This document shows, piece by piece, positions 37,490 to 50,500 of a DNA stretch of 64,000 nt. The stretch's first letter is position 1; each line of letters starts with the position of its first letter. The notes beneath the pieces are model-generated. The model was not told where the DNA came from. It saw nothing but the letters and a program-made list of their open reading frames with translations, and ran no database searches. This stretch comes from Brachypterus glaber (lineage: Eukaryota; Arthropoda; Insecta; Coleoptera; Kateretidae), in contig OY294046.1 in NCBI GenBank assembly GCA_958510825.1, positions 46,915,794 through 46,979,793 on the forward strand. The letters run 5' to 3'. The translations under genes were made by a program, and so were the position numbers.

Positions 37490-37862
37490 TCTTCAACCTG
37501 GCGAACCAGAGAAGTTCTGGTGCGGTGTTTGTCTGTCCGGATCCTGTCTGTATCTTTGAACGACCCCGGCTACCGGAGATTCGGTGGAGGGAGCAATCTT
37601 ATATTTAAAATTTAAATAATTTTTTAAAATCTTTTAATTTTATTATTTTGTTTTTATTAATTAACTACTTTTTTATAATTTATATTTATGTATATGTATA
37701 TATGTGTGTATATATTTTTATGTGTACATCTAATTAATTTTTAATATTATTTAATGTATGTATTATTGGATAGATCTATATAGAATGAAAATTCTCGAGA
37801 TCCTTAAATAAATTTATCTTATCTTATCTTATCTTATCTTATCTTATCTTATCTTATCTTAT
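37490..37862 (+). mobile_element. Probable 3' end of a LINE with (CTTAT)n tail
   Basis: A GC-richer stretch (CTGGTGCGGTGTTTGTCTGT at 37,517) leads into an AT-rich tract and ends in about ten CTTAT repeats (37,815-37,861), the layout of a 5'-truncated LINE copy with a simple-repeat tail. No RT frame remains, so the family is not assigned. Confidence 0.5.
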
Positions 37863-39390
37863 GACATAACTATAATTTCAATTTTTTGCCATTGCCATTT
37901 AAAAAATGCCCTGTATAGCGCTCCAAAAGTTTACCGAGTAAACAATATTTTGCTAAATATCGTCTACAAACTTTTGGATATTATAGGATTAAAGGATTAT
38001 GAATAATAAATCGATGTATAATAAATGACTTAATATTAAATAATGTTAATCCATTTTAAAATTTCCAAATTTGTAAAAAACTAAGGCTAAGAACTTTATT
38101 TTTCGTTATTATCATTTTTGGGGTGTGGTTCCTAGGACTCATTGCTTGTCTGTCCCATTATGCGTAAGAACTTTAACCATGTTTGTTGTCAACACCCATG
38201 CACAGTACAAATTAATTGTTAAATAATGTAAAAATACCTTAGGTTACTAAGTAATCTTACTATATTTGACTATGTGTAAATCATGGATTTGGGTAAATAA
38301 ATTTAATTAAATTTCACGTTGTGCTTTTAAAAATACTTAAGTTCTTTAATCGATGATAGTTAGCTGTTTGAGATTGATTTTGTAAAACTTGGTGAAAGTT
38401 AATAGTAATGAATATTTTCTAAATTAAGGGTGTCATTTGGCTAATTTGAAAAACATTTTTGATAGTTGCTTTTTCCAGGGAGGTAATGAACATTATTTCG
38501 TAAAAACATTCAAAAAGGTTTAATTAAAAAACCAAAAAGTATTGCATCGAATTGAAATAAAACTTCGACACCCTCCAAAAAAACTTTTATCGCGTTGCTG
38601 TAGTCGGGTAAAATCAATGATTACTAATTAATGATAACTAATTATATTTAAATTCCAATGAAATAATAAAGCAATAAATGTTATTGTTATAAAAATTTAA
38701 AAATATAATATTTTTTGCCTTGGTTTTGGTTATCTCTAAACGTAGAAATAACACTGAGCCACAAAAAAAAATAATTACTCGGACTAGACTAGCTAATAAT
38801 TAAAATATTGACAAAGAAACCAGCAAGGCCTTAAGGGAAGAATATATTTTTTCCTACAACCTAGTTAGTAGTCAGTGCCTAATTCCCACCCGCTGCCTAA
38901 GACGTGAAAATCAGCTGATTTTACATATCTCCTGTCAAAAAATTAGTAAACGTCAAACACATAACCTCAAATTGACAAACCAATTTTAAGATAATTTTTG
39001 CCTTCTTTTGATATTCTTTTGATGTCCTTTTAATGTTTAGGTCGTAGGAAAAATAGTTTACGCAACTTAACGCAAACCATTTCAGTGCACATCGACTAGG
39101 TTCGCGTACTCGATGCGTAATATACTATTTCTTTGATAACTGCCTACATATGTACAACGTACATACACATTGTTCTTAAAAACTTACCTTTTTGCTTATT
39201 TATTGAGTGAAGCACAATATGGGCGAGGAAAGTGCATGTTTGGACTTACCTTATTACCTTCTTGCGACAGCACAATTTTACAAGTTTTTGTAGTGGAAGG
39301 GCACGAAACACGAGCTGCATTTTTGTGTACGCCATTACCAACTGGATACAGATACATCATGGCAATGATTGGCTCACCCACCTTAACCCC
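37863..39390. other. Intergenic, no gene recognised
   Basis: Short overlapping ORFs at 39,170-39,450 are shadows of one GC-richer patch. No family resemblance. Confidence 0.4.
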
Positions 39391-40937
39391 CCGTCAGTGT
39401 TGTGGGGTATGACATCCCCAACCCAGGTAACATCAATAATAAAATAAAAATTAGTGAAGTATGCTCCCAGACTCCGCAATGTGGTCGAGTTCCGGCCTGC
39501 TCTCTATTTAGCGTAAGTCACTTGTTAGCTCCTGTAAAAATCGGTTGGGGTATGACATACCCCAGAACACTGATTACCTATTTTTTTTTTTAATCTAAAA
39601 AATTAAACTGCTGTTACTCTTTGGACTATATTTTGTCCTAGGACAAAGCTTTTTTAGCAACATTTCTTCAGCAGGACCCGGCGTATTTCCAGTTGTAGTC
39701 CAGTTTTCAGGTCTATAAAAGAGGCTTTATCTGGAAATAATTCCTGGAGTTTTGATTTTCGGTTTATTGAGTAGATTTTATGGCCGCAAATAAAAAACCA
39801 AATTTGTGACGTTGAACTCGATTTGGAACTGTAATTTTTTAACTTAGTTTTCAAAAAAAACGGATTTTTCAAAATATCTCAAGATCCGTGCATCCTAGAA
39901 AAAAATCGTTCTATATAAAAATAAAGAGGGCCAAATTTATAAAAAAAATTGTTCCATGTATTTTTTTTGTACGACTTATAGCTAATTCACGGCACCGCCT
40001 TAAACATTACGCTTCAGGTTTTTAGATTTTTTTTTTTTTTCGAGAAACTAAAATTCTTCTTTGAGTCGGTTACCCTGGGGTAAAAATTAAAAAAATCTAT
40101 CTGGCGCTGTCTTTTTAATTTTAAAATAATTCACACATTTGTGCGCCGTTATCTCTAGTAAACCGATTTTCGATTAAAAATCACCATTGTATTAAGTATA
40201 AAAAAACCTTCCTAACCGAGAAAAACTTTGGTTTTTCAAAAAAACGAAGATATAAATCTTAAAACCTACAGTGTAACTAACGTTTAAGGCGGTGCCGTTA
40301 ATTAGCTATAAGTCGTACAAAAAAATACATGCAACAAAACAATGTTGTAAAATTGGCCCTCTTTATTTTCATATAAAACGTTTTTTGTCCTAGGATGCAC
40401 AGAAGTATTTTGAAAAATCCGTTTTTATGAAAAATACGTTTAAAAATTAAAAATTGTTTTTTTAGACCCCTTAAACCCTACTCAATAAACAGAAAATTAA
40501 AACTGCCTGAATTATTTCCAGGTGAAGGCTCTTTTATTGACCTGAAAACTGGACTATAACTGGAAACAGGCCGGGTACTGCTTATGAGAAAGAACAGAAA
40601 AATCTCCAAGGGCTTTAGGATGATTTTAGTGGGCTTTCCGAGTCATCGTCTTGCATGGAACGCACATTTTTACATGCATAAATTGTATCTATTTCAAAAC
40701 CAAATAACTTTTTTAATATTATGTAAAAATAATTACGGTTTTTTTTTTATTTAATGTATTTACAATTTAATTTATGAGAAAATATGCTTTATATTACTTT
40801 TGTGTTGTGATTTTTTTTTGTTTTAGTCAAATTATGACTGTTTTTTATTATTATTATTTTGGTTAACTGTTATTTTTTTTTTAATGGGGTATGTCATATT
40901 CCACAACACCGTGTAATTTTTTTTCACCACACTGACG
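39391..40937. mobile_element. 1.55-kb foldback element upstream of protease gene
   Basis: Ends CGTCAGTGTTGTGGGGTATG and the inverted ...CACACTGACG bracket long arms. Shared inner blocks include GGCGGTGCCGTTAATTAGC and ATTATTTCCAGG with inverse partners at 39,980-40,000 and 39,735. It ends about 305 bp before the protease start codon. ORFs inside are shadows. Confidence 0.65.
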
Positions 40938-41242
40938 CCGGTTTAAATATATACCTAAAAATGCTTAGTTACGGAGATATGGGCATTTGTCGATAAAATG
41001 CGTGGCCAGTCTAACACTGTAGACAAGCGGTTAGAGAATCGGTTTTATCAACATTCCTGTTAACTTTGGACTGCCTGATTACAATTGACCATGACTGATT
41101 AGTTCTAAAGCCGACCCTGTAAAATATTTGTTGATAATTCAACTACGAAACTTTGCATTCATTATGTTTACAATATTGTTAATTTATAATCAACAATTTT
41201 TAATGCAGTATTTAGTTACATGGTTTGTAAGATAAATAAAAT
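40938..41242 (+). promoter_or_regulatory. Presumed promoter / 5' UTR of protease gene
   Basis: This is the only non-repeat DNA between the foldback element and the ATG. A TTTAAATATATA word lies at about 40,942, but nothing shows it is a TATA box, and no binding sites were recognised. The start context (AAAATATG, A at -3) fits insect initiation. Confidence 0.3.
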
Positions 41243-41504
41243 ATGTTAGGTTATAATACCTATTGTTTTTGTTTAATTTTTGTGTGTTACTGTGTTGGTG
41301 TATTAGGTGCAAAACAAAACAACAGTTTAAATAACACCAATATAAATGAAGTAAATAACAGTTTAAGTTTAAATAAAACAAACGTGGAAAATAATTTAAA
41401 TCATAAAGAGATAGACTGGTCGTTTGTTGATTCGTTAAGAAAATATGTTTCTGAAAATGTTTCGGAGGCCAGTACAACTGAACCCGCGTTAAATGATTCC
41501 CTAA
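41243..41504 (+). CDS. Protease exon 1: signal peptide and Asn-rich spacer
   Basis: It begins MLGYNTYCFCLIFVCYCVGV, a hydrophobic secretion signal probably cleaved after VLGA. Then comes a spacer to residue 87 with six N-x-S/T sequons, several in runs of Asn. The donor GTAAGT at 41,505 leaves phase 1. Joining to 44,769 gives an Arg codon and keeps the frame. A second GT four bases later would not fit the next exon's phase. The minus-strand ORF over this region is a shadow. Confidence 0.85.
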
Positions 41505-44500
41505 GTAAGTAAGGTCCAAAAATCCATACTAGTGAGTTACAGTCTTCTAAAAATGGCCCATTTTTAAAGGACCATCTTAGCTTTAAAAGCGATTTTTCCT
41601 TAGTTATTATTTCAGAATAACCGGTGCAGGGTTAAAATTTAGCTTTATAACATTTTAGTGTTAAATTTTCAGTCCTCGAAACATGAAATTTTACATTCCA
41701 AAGCATTTTTCTCGAAAACTGTAAGTCCTACGTTATTACAATAAGAATACGTTTTAGCTTAAGTATAATATTATCCGTCCGTCCGTCCCTCCGTCTCACA
41801 CAGGTAAAAAATTCCAAAAAAACGGAAAAAAATCATGAAGCGTCGAAAGTTGAATAATTATAAACTTTATAGTGTCCTCTAAATGATGTATATACATTTT
41901 TTTAAAAATGTTTGCGGTCTTGCATAAAAATTTAAATTTAAGTGGTACATTGTATATACAATATCTTATACTTAATTTTTTTTAGGGCTGTATTTTTTAA
42001 ATTTTAAAATATAGTAAAATACGGGGTATTAAATCATATCTCCATGTCCGGACGCGTCATGACGCGTTCGGACGCGTCAGTTAAAAAAAATTAAATTTTT
42101 GGAAAAAATTCAGATTTGATTTCTTTTGTATATTTTTAGGTTTAAAACAATGAAATAAACCTAAACAATAGAAAACTACTAAAATATTCAAATTTTTATT
42201 TTTTTTTATTTTTTTGTTTTAGTTTTTTTAACAGCCTAATTTGAGGTTGAAAAAAAAAACTTTTTCGGTTTATTATGTAATTTTTTATACTGAATTTGAA
42301 TCTGAATAACCCGTATTCCATATAAAAATTTTAAGTTACCCCTTCTCCCGCCTAAGGGTGTGGATGAAAAATAATCTGCTTTGATAAAAAGGTGTCCCTC
42401 TTGATATTGAAGCTTAGTACCAAATTTCAAAAACGTATCTTATACGGTTTCTGAGATATCGACTTTTAACCGTTTAAATGACCCACCCGGTATGCCACTT
42501 AAATTTAATTTTTTTACGCAAGGCCGTAAAAATGTTCAAAAAAGTGTATTCAAATCATTTAGAGGACACTATACGGTTTATAGATATTCAACATTCGACG
42601 CTTCATGATTTTTTTCCGTTTTTTTGGTATTTTTTACCTGCGTGCGTCTGTCAGTCTTAAGTCACGATTTTTGTTAACACGATAACTCCAGAACACATAG
42701 GTAGAGAAGCTATAGTGGGTATTAGATAAAGACAAAAACACATTAGGTGTGTAAAATTTAGTCCGCCATTTTTACCTTTGTCAACAAAAACAAAACTTCA
42801 AAAAGGTTTTTCACATTTTTACAAGTTTTTACAAAACAAGTCATTTTTAAGTTAAAAATTTTAACACTACAAACAAAATAAAACTATAATACACGCAAAT
42901 ACCACAAACAAAATATCACCAATTATTCGATTTTATAACAAAATGACAGAGTGCAGCGTTGTCGGACCTCCTAACCATGTAAATTTACGTTTGCTTGCAT
43001 TTAAACGACTTGAATGTAAATTTATGCTGTCTTTGGGTGTTCTTATTAAAATTCGTAGCAAAATATTGCAAATTTATTGGTTTTTATAATTAAAAATTAT
43101 ACGATTGAAATATTGTTGGCAACGTAGAACGGCCATTTTTACCGTTTAGATGTCAATTTTCTATCTATTGTTATTACGCAGCGCAGAACCCTGCGCAAAA
43201 GTTTATTTCCCCTATAATTCTCTACCTATGTGCTCCAGAACGAATTATCCGGTTGAACCGAAATTTTCAGGAAAAATCAAGTTCTATAAGAGGAAGATCT
43301 CTATTGTTTTTGAAAATAATTCCCCCCAAAAAAAAAGTTATTGGGGCTTTAACTTAAAAAAAAAATGAAAAAACTATAATTTTCAAAATAAATTTTAATT
43401 TTTTTATCAGTTTTCGTAAAAAGAAATAAAAAAAGTTTGAATTGTTTTTTATATTTTTTAAAAAAAATTCTTTTTTCCAAGAACCCTTTTTTTTTCATTT
43501 TATTTTTGATTTTTTTTTAAAAATATTTGGGGAAATGCAATATAACATTTACTGTAAATAGTATATAATGCAATACGTAGCATTACATATCTTCACGGTT
43601 TCTTTTATCATAGGATTTACTATAATGTGTGAAACTCCAAACCATGAAGTCCGTCTTAAGTCCAAACGATTTTTGTTAACACGATAACTCCAGAACGAAT
43701 TATCCGGTCGAACCGAAATTTTCAGGAAAAATTAAGTTCTATAAGAGGAAGATCTCTATTGTTTTTGAAAATAATACCCCCAAAAAACAAAGAAGTTATT
43801 GGGGCTTAAACTTAAAAAAAAAAATTAAGAAACTATAATTTTCAAAATAAATTTTATTTTTTTCTCGGTTTTCGTAAAAAGAAATAAAAAAAAGTTTGAA
43901 TTGTTTTTTATACTTAAAAAAAAAATATTTTTTCCAAGAACCCTTTTTTTTCATTTTATTTTTGATTTTTTTTAAACATTTGGGGAAATGCAATATAACA
44001 TTTACTGTAAATAGTATACAGAGCGGTCCAAAAGTCACCCCCCCCCCTCTTAACTTTTGAACCAATTGAGATATCGACTTCAAATTTGGAACTTTTAAAT
44101 AAGACAACTTAAACTATCTTTTAGCATATATTTAAAACTTTTAGCTCTTAAAACGTGGGCATGCCCCCCATGGGGGTAAATTTTTTTAAATGGAAAGGGG
44201 GGTCGTGTAATTCATTATTTTAAAGCTTATAAAATTCTCCATTTAACTCCATATTTTTAAATTTAAAATAAAATTGGGTTTAAAAGGGGGTTGAAAATGG
44301 GTATTAATGTCAAAATTCCTCTAAAAAAAAAATACTTTTTTAAAAATGCCTAATTTCATCATAAAAAATGTTAATTATACTTTTAAACTAATTTTAGTTG
44401 ACATAAATAAAAATTTATAAAAAAAACTTAAAAAATCGAAAAATTGAAAAATCAAAATCTTAAAAAACATTTTTTAAAAAATTAAAAATGTTAGTTTAAA

Positions 44501-47500
44501 TAAAGAATTTTATAAGCTTTAAAATGATGTATCACACGACCCCACTTTCCATTAAAAAAAATGTCCCCGATGCCCCCCTGTCCACATTTTAAGAGCCGAA
44601 AATATCAAATATATGCTAAAAGATAGTTTAAGTTGTCTTATTTAAGAGTTCTAAATTTGAAGTCTATATATCAACTCGTTCAAAAGTTAAAAGGGGGGGT
44701 GACTTTTGGACCGCACTGTATAATGCAATACGTAGCATTACATATCTTCACGGTTTGTTTTATCATAGGATTTACTATAATGTGTGAAACTCCAAACCAT
44801 GAATCAGCCTATTGTGTGGGAATAAAGTCCTGCAAAGTTTTGATGGAGGTACTATTTAAAGACACCTCCAGAAAATTTCTTGTGGAATCAAAGTGTGCAA
44901 ATAACAGGGGAGATCTGTCAAACCCAATGGTGTGCTGTGGGACCTGGGGCCACTACAAAAATATGAATAAAGGTACACAAATTTGTTATCTATTAAATCA
45001 TTTAAAACGATGGAAAATATATTTTTTCAGAAGACGCTGAAGAAGTAACTGGTGAGGAGATCATAGAATCATGTAACTATAACATCCATAATTTGCTTCT
45101 GACGGTTAGCAGCAGCAAGTCACCTTTACTTACTATTTTTAAAGCACAAAATTTAATTAAAATAATAAAACCAAATTGAGTAAAATATCTTATTGGCAAT
45201 AAAATTAAACTTATAGAAATTGATATAGAGTTCTGAGCATTTGAAGTGTCCCACTTAAAAAAATATTTTTTGCACGACCAAGACTAAAACCTAATTTTAC
45301 GCTTTCATTTTCGGGACTAAACTTGCCGTTTTTCTCCCTAGGGAATAAAAATCACGAAAACCTTGATAATATTAAAATATTATACTTACTATGTGCTTTG
45401 CTGGTTCAAAAATTAGGTTTGGTGGTGTTTTGTAATAAATTAGCGATTCATTTCATTTTAACAAAGAAAACCTTTAAAAATAACATTGTTATAACAATTT
45501 ATACATAACTTAGAATTTATCATCTTCGTCCATTTTTTTGACGTTTGTGTCAACCATATTAAAAAACAATTGAAATCGCGATAGCCATGAAACTGACTTT
45601 TCGCAATTTACAGGCATCTTGATTAAATTACGAAAATAAAACAACCGATTTTAGACTCGTGGTTTTTAATTTTAATTTTATCTACCTACCTAAATTATGT
45701 TTCGTCCTGCAAAAAATAGTGTATATACCTCAGGACTAAACTTGGCTGTTTTAGTCCCTTGCATTTCTGTTTCCCTCGCTCGCTACTCTCGCTCAGGAAA
45801 CACTAATGCAGCGGGACTAAAACAGCCAGTTTAGTCCCTTGGTATATAAATAACTATTAAAAGCTACTAAATGGATAAGTTATTTGTGGCTATTTTATAG
45901 TATCGGCTCCATTACTAATACTCATATTATAAAATGGTTTTTCTATTTTGCGACTCTTATAAGCTCATAATCACTCGCATTTTGCGTGTTCTTATAGGCC
46001 CATAAGAGGTCTGTATTTTTTTATTTTGGGTTGGCCTATCGCTTTTTCCGTGCAAATGTCAATGTCCCTTTAAAGTTTAATTTTCTACAAAATTTTGTGT
46101 TTAAGTTATTTTTTACCATGTGGCTTGGTTAATTGCAGCGAAAAAGAGAAGAGATGACTATAAAATATATCAAAATATTATTTGTTCTTAGAATTTTACA
46201 CATGGTGTAAACTGTAATGCCAACCCAAAACAAAAATCCCTAAATCAGTCATCAATTTAAATGTAAGTTTTTTAAATTATAGATTAAAATAGAAAAAAAT
46301 GTATAAAGCACTCGTTTCATAACACGTTTTTAGCGCACTAGTACTTTAGAAAACTCGCTGCAGGCTGCTCATTTTCCAAACTTGTACTGGTGCTCTAAAA
46401 ACGTATGTTATGAAACTAGTACTTTAAAATACTGTAAATTCATCCAATCAAATGCGCATAAAACATGTCACATACAAAAAAGAAACTAACTAGCATTATA
46501 ATTTTTTAGCCAAGTTTAAAGCTAATTTAAATAAAAAACAAATTAAAATAATACTATACTTTATCTACAACTGTTTTAAATTTTTTCTATTTTGGGACTT
46601 TTATAAGCTCATAATCACACTAATTTTGCGTGTTCTTGTAGGTTACTTGCAGTAAAAAAAAGAAGAAGTAACTCAAGGCGTCCTTCACTTGAAGTAAAGG
46701 ACGACTTGACTAACTATAATAATATATTAAAGTACTAGTTTCATTCGTTTTTAGCCCACGAGTACAAGTTTAGAAAGTTTTCTAAAGTACTAAATTACTA
46801 GTGTTATGAAACGAGTGCTTTATACATTTTTTTTCCGTTTTGCTAATAAATTAAAAAAAAAACTTACATTTAAATTGATGACTGTTGTAGGGATTTTTAT
46901 TTCGGGTTGGCATTACAGTTTTCGTCATGTTTAAAATTCTAAGAAAAAATATTATTTTGATATATTTTATATTCATGTCATTCTCCTTTCCACTGCAAGT
47001 AACAGCCACAATATAAACACGGTAAAAATAACCTAAACACAAAATTTTGTAGAAAATTATACTTTAAAGCGACGTTAACATTTGCAAGGAAAATGTCAAG
47101 CGATAGGCTTTTGTCTGTTGCCAACCCAAAAGAAAAAAAAGTAGAGACCTTTTATGGGCCTATAAGAACATGCAAAATGCGTGTGATTTTGAGCTTATAA
47201 GAGTCGCAAAATAGAAAAAAAGATAACAAAATATCTTTGGTTCTATGAATTTTAAACATTGCGAAAATTGTAATGCCAACTCAAAACGAAAATCCCTTAA
47301 TCGGTCATCTATTTAAATGTAAGTTTTTTGTTTTAATTTTAGAGCTATAGAAAAAGTCTAAACGAGCCGCTTGCGGCGAGTTTTCTAAAGTACTCGTTTT
47401 CTAAACCTGTACTCGTGCTCTAAAGACGGGTGTTATAAAACTAGTTTAATATACTATTAAAAGGTTTATTTTTACAGACCCGTGATTTATAGGCATATTA

Positions 47501-50500
47501 ATCACGACCGTGGATACATATATAAATTTATAATTAGATCATTTATAAAAACAAAAGTTGCTCTAAAGAAATGTTTTGAAATAAAGTAGAGGCCCTTGCT
47601 GTTGGTATCTGTAGGATATTACACATACTACGTAATAATCTGCCCAACAATGAGAAAATGGTATTATCTTACAAAGAAAAAAATGAAAAAAGCAAAGTCT
47701 TAGTCCGGATTACAACCAGATTACCGAACCTAAATCTGAATGATTAGACGACTGCAATGTCTATTGCAAAAAGGACACTTTTTTTAATCCAAGTAATTTG
47801 TAGATGTTTCCTTTTCATAGTTAGGCAGTTTAAGCACTAACAAACATCATTTACACACATATAACACAAAATAATACAAAAATTTCAGGTTTAAACCAAT
47901 CCCTAAATCGAAAAAACTCATTTTTTAGGTATGTTTCCAAAAAAATGCGGCCATCAAAAAGTTAATAATATAGATATTGCTGACAGGATATTTGGAGGAC
48001 GTGAAGCTCTGCCGGCCGAATATCCTTGGATGGCTAGACTGAAACATAAAAACAGTTATGGATATAAAACTTATGGATGTTCTGGATTCCTAATCGCAGC
48101 TAAATATGTCTTAACAGCTGCACATTGTATCCAAACTGAGAACGTTAACATAACAGGACCTGTGTAAGTTCAGGAGCTTAATCTCGATCCTACGCATGAT
48201 GGTTTTTTGCAAATTTTAACTTTTTGCTTTCGACCCCATATTTTTTGTTCATAAATTGTTTAAACATGGTGTGTTTAAACACAATTAATTTAGGCAAATC
48301 TAAAAAAATCGTTCGGATCGATCGTTTTTTTTACGTTTTTTCTAATTTATTATAATACATACATACATATTACGTACTCGAACTTGAATATACAGGGTTA
48401 TTCAGAAATAAGTTCCAGAAATTTAAGAGGTGATTCTAGGTTAAAAAAAGTTCCTATAAAGCTTGGTCCGAAAATGAGCCCTAAGGGAGCTGCGACCCTT
48501 CGAAGATATTGAATGGGAACAAAAATAAAAGTCCAAACCAATAAAATTTTAATGCTTCAGGGCGATTCTTCACTTAAAACTAAGCAAAAAAGTACTCTTC
48601 ACCAAAACACCTCAATTTAATATTAAAGGAGTTATAGCCTTTTAAAAAGTAACATTTCCTACAGTGTTACACTATACACTGAAAAATCGTTATCGCAGTA
48701 AATACTAAACGTTTTTGCCTATTTGGAACCCCAGGCAAACATTTCTTATTAATCACTAGTTCTTAGAGTAAAACTTAACAGAACAATGTTATGTTTTACT
48801 GAAACAACATGTAATTAATAAGATAATTTTGCCTGGGGTTCCAAATAGGAAAAAAACGTTTAGTATGTACTACGGGAACGAATTCTCAGTGTATGACATT
48901 TTTTATGTATTTTTACTAAAGGAGTCTATATTTATTACAAAAAATCCAAAAAAAAAAATACACATAAAAAAGTTTGGGGCAAAAATGTGTTAAGCCTCAC
49001 ATACTTTGTCAGCATAGACAGGCCTCTGGATAATTTCAAAAAAATAAATTAACATAAACTTATTGCCTTTATTAATACTAGTATATATGCAAAAGCTCGT
49101 CGCTCTAGCTTAAAGGGTACAAGAGTTATTAATTAAAAACTTTATTTTTATTACAATTTTAAAGAGCCATATCTCCCTTAGGACTCATTTTCGGATAACC
49201 TTTATAGGAACTTTTTTTCATATTTTTTAACGTAGAATCACCTCTTAAATATCTCGAACTTATTTCTGAATAACCCTGTATTTTAGATATAATAATAAAG
49301 TTATTATTTATGATCACTACATTACAAAAATGCTTATCTCCAAAGCCAAAAGGCGTATATTTTTTTCTAGCGCTTTATTGTTATATGGGCCAAGTCGACC
49401 GAAAAATCAAAAAAAAATTTTTTTGCGTATTTGGACTGAAAATGCCATGAAACGTCGGGAAAATTTAAAAAAAGTGGGTCTTAAAAAATACCGGCCTGTC
49501 TGTCCTCTGACTATAAACTTTGTAAATTTTAAACGAAAGCTTTCGAAAGGTCCGATTTAAAAACTTCTTTCAATGTACAACTCAGGACCTTCGCAGTTTT
49601 TCTGATGTCAAATATGGTTAACATTGGAATAAGGTAGGGGGAAAAAGGGGACAAAAACTAATATTTTATGCTATAACTAGCTTATTATTAATCGTAGGAA
49701 ACAAATTTTTGAGGAAATAAAATGTATTTTTTTTATTTTCTACTAAAATTTTAATTCGTTTTGTTGTAGGATAATAATTGTTATCTTTCGATCAATAATA
49801 AGCCAGTTATCTCCAAAAATATTGGTTTTTAACCTACCCCCCTTGCTGCTCTCCAATGTAACCATTTTTGACGTCAGGTAAACTACGTAGGTCCTGAATT
49901 GTACATTGAAGGAATTTTTTTAATCGGACCCTTCGTTTAAAAATTACAAGGTTTGGGAACTTTCAAGTTTATTTTGGACCATTAAGATGGGCGTAACACT
50001 CCAAAATGACCCCCACTCTCTAGGAGCCTTACGTAATACTTGAACGTTCCCTTTATAGTCAGAGGACAGACAGACCGATATTTTTTTAACACCCACTTTT
50101 TTCACATTTTCTCAGTTTTCTCAGTTTCATGGCATTTTAAGTCTGAATATGCAAAAACAATTTTTTTGATTTTTAGGTCGACTTCGCCCATATAAAAATA
50201 AAGCGCTATAAAAAAATATACTACCTTTGGCGTTGGAGATAAGCATTTTTGTAATGTAGTGATCATAAATAATAACTTTATTATATCTAAAATATATATT
50301 GAAGTTCGAGTAGGTAATATGTACATACTATAATAAATTAGAAAAAATGTAAAAAAAAACGATCGATCCGAACGATTTTTTTATATTTACCTAAATTACT
50401 TCTCATGGTGTGTTTAAATAATTTATGAAAAAAAAAAAAATCAGGGGTCGGTAGCAAATAGTTAAAATTTTCAAAAAAACACCATGTATGGCTCACATGT

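Larger units (their letters stand above)
48190..50480. mobile_element. 2.3-kb foldback in intron 4, with nested insertions
   Basis: The outer arms run inward from about 48,190 and 50,480 (ATGGTGTGTTTAAA, AAACGATCGATCCGAACGA and inverse). They continue from 49,282 against 50,290 downwards to a centre near 49,740, including CTGTCTGTCCTCTGAC and inverse. The left arm is split by the element at 48,393-49,278. ORFs inside translate the arms and are not genes. Confidence 0.75.

Noticed and set aside
41190..41519. 109-codon minus-strand ORF opposite exon 1
   Set aside because: It is a shadow of the protease's first exon, which has a signal peptide and a correct splice phase.
44633..44768. N-terminal extension of the CLIP exon ORF to an upstream ATG
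   Set aside because: This part is the right arm of the 700-bp MITE plus duplicated intron; the exon begins at the acceptor at 44,769.
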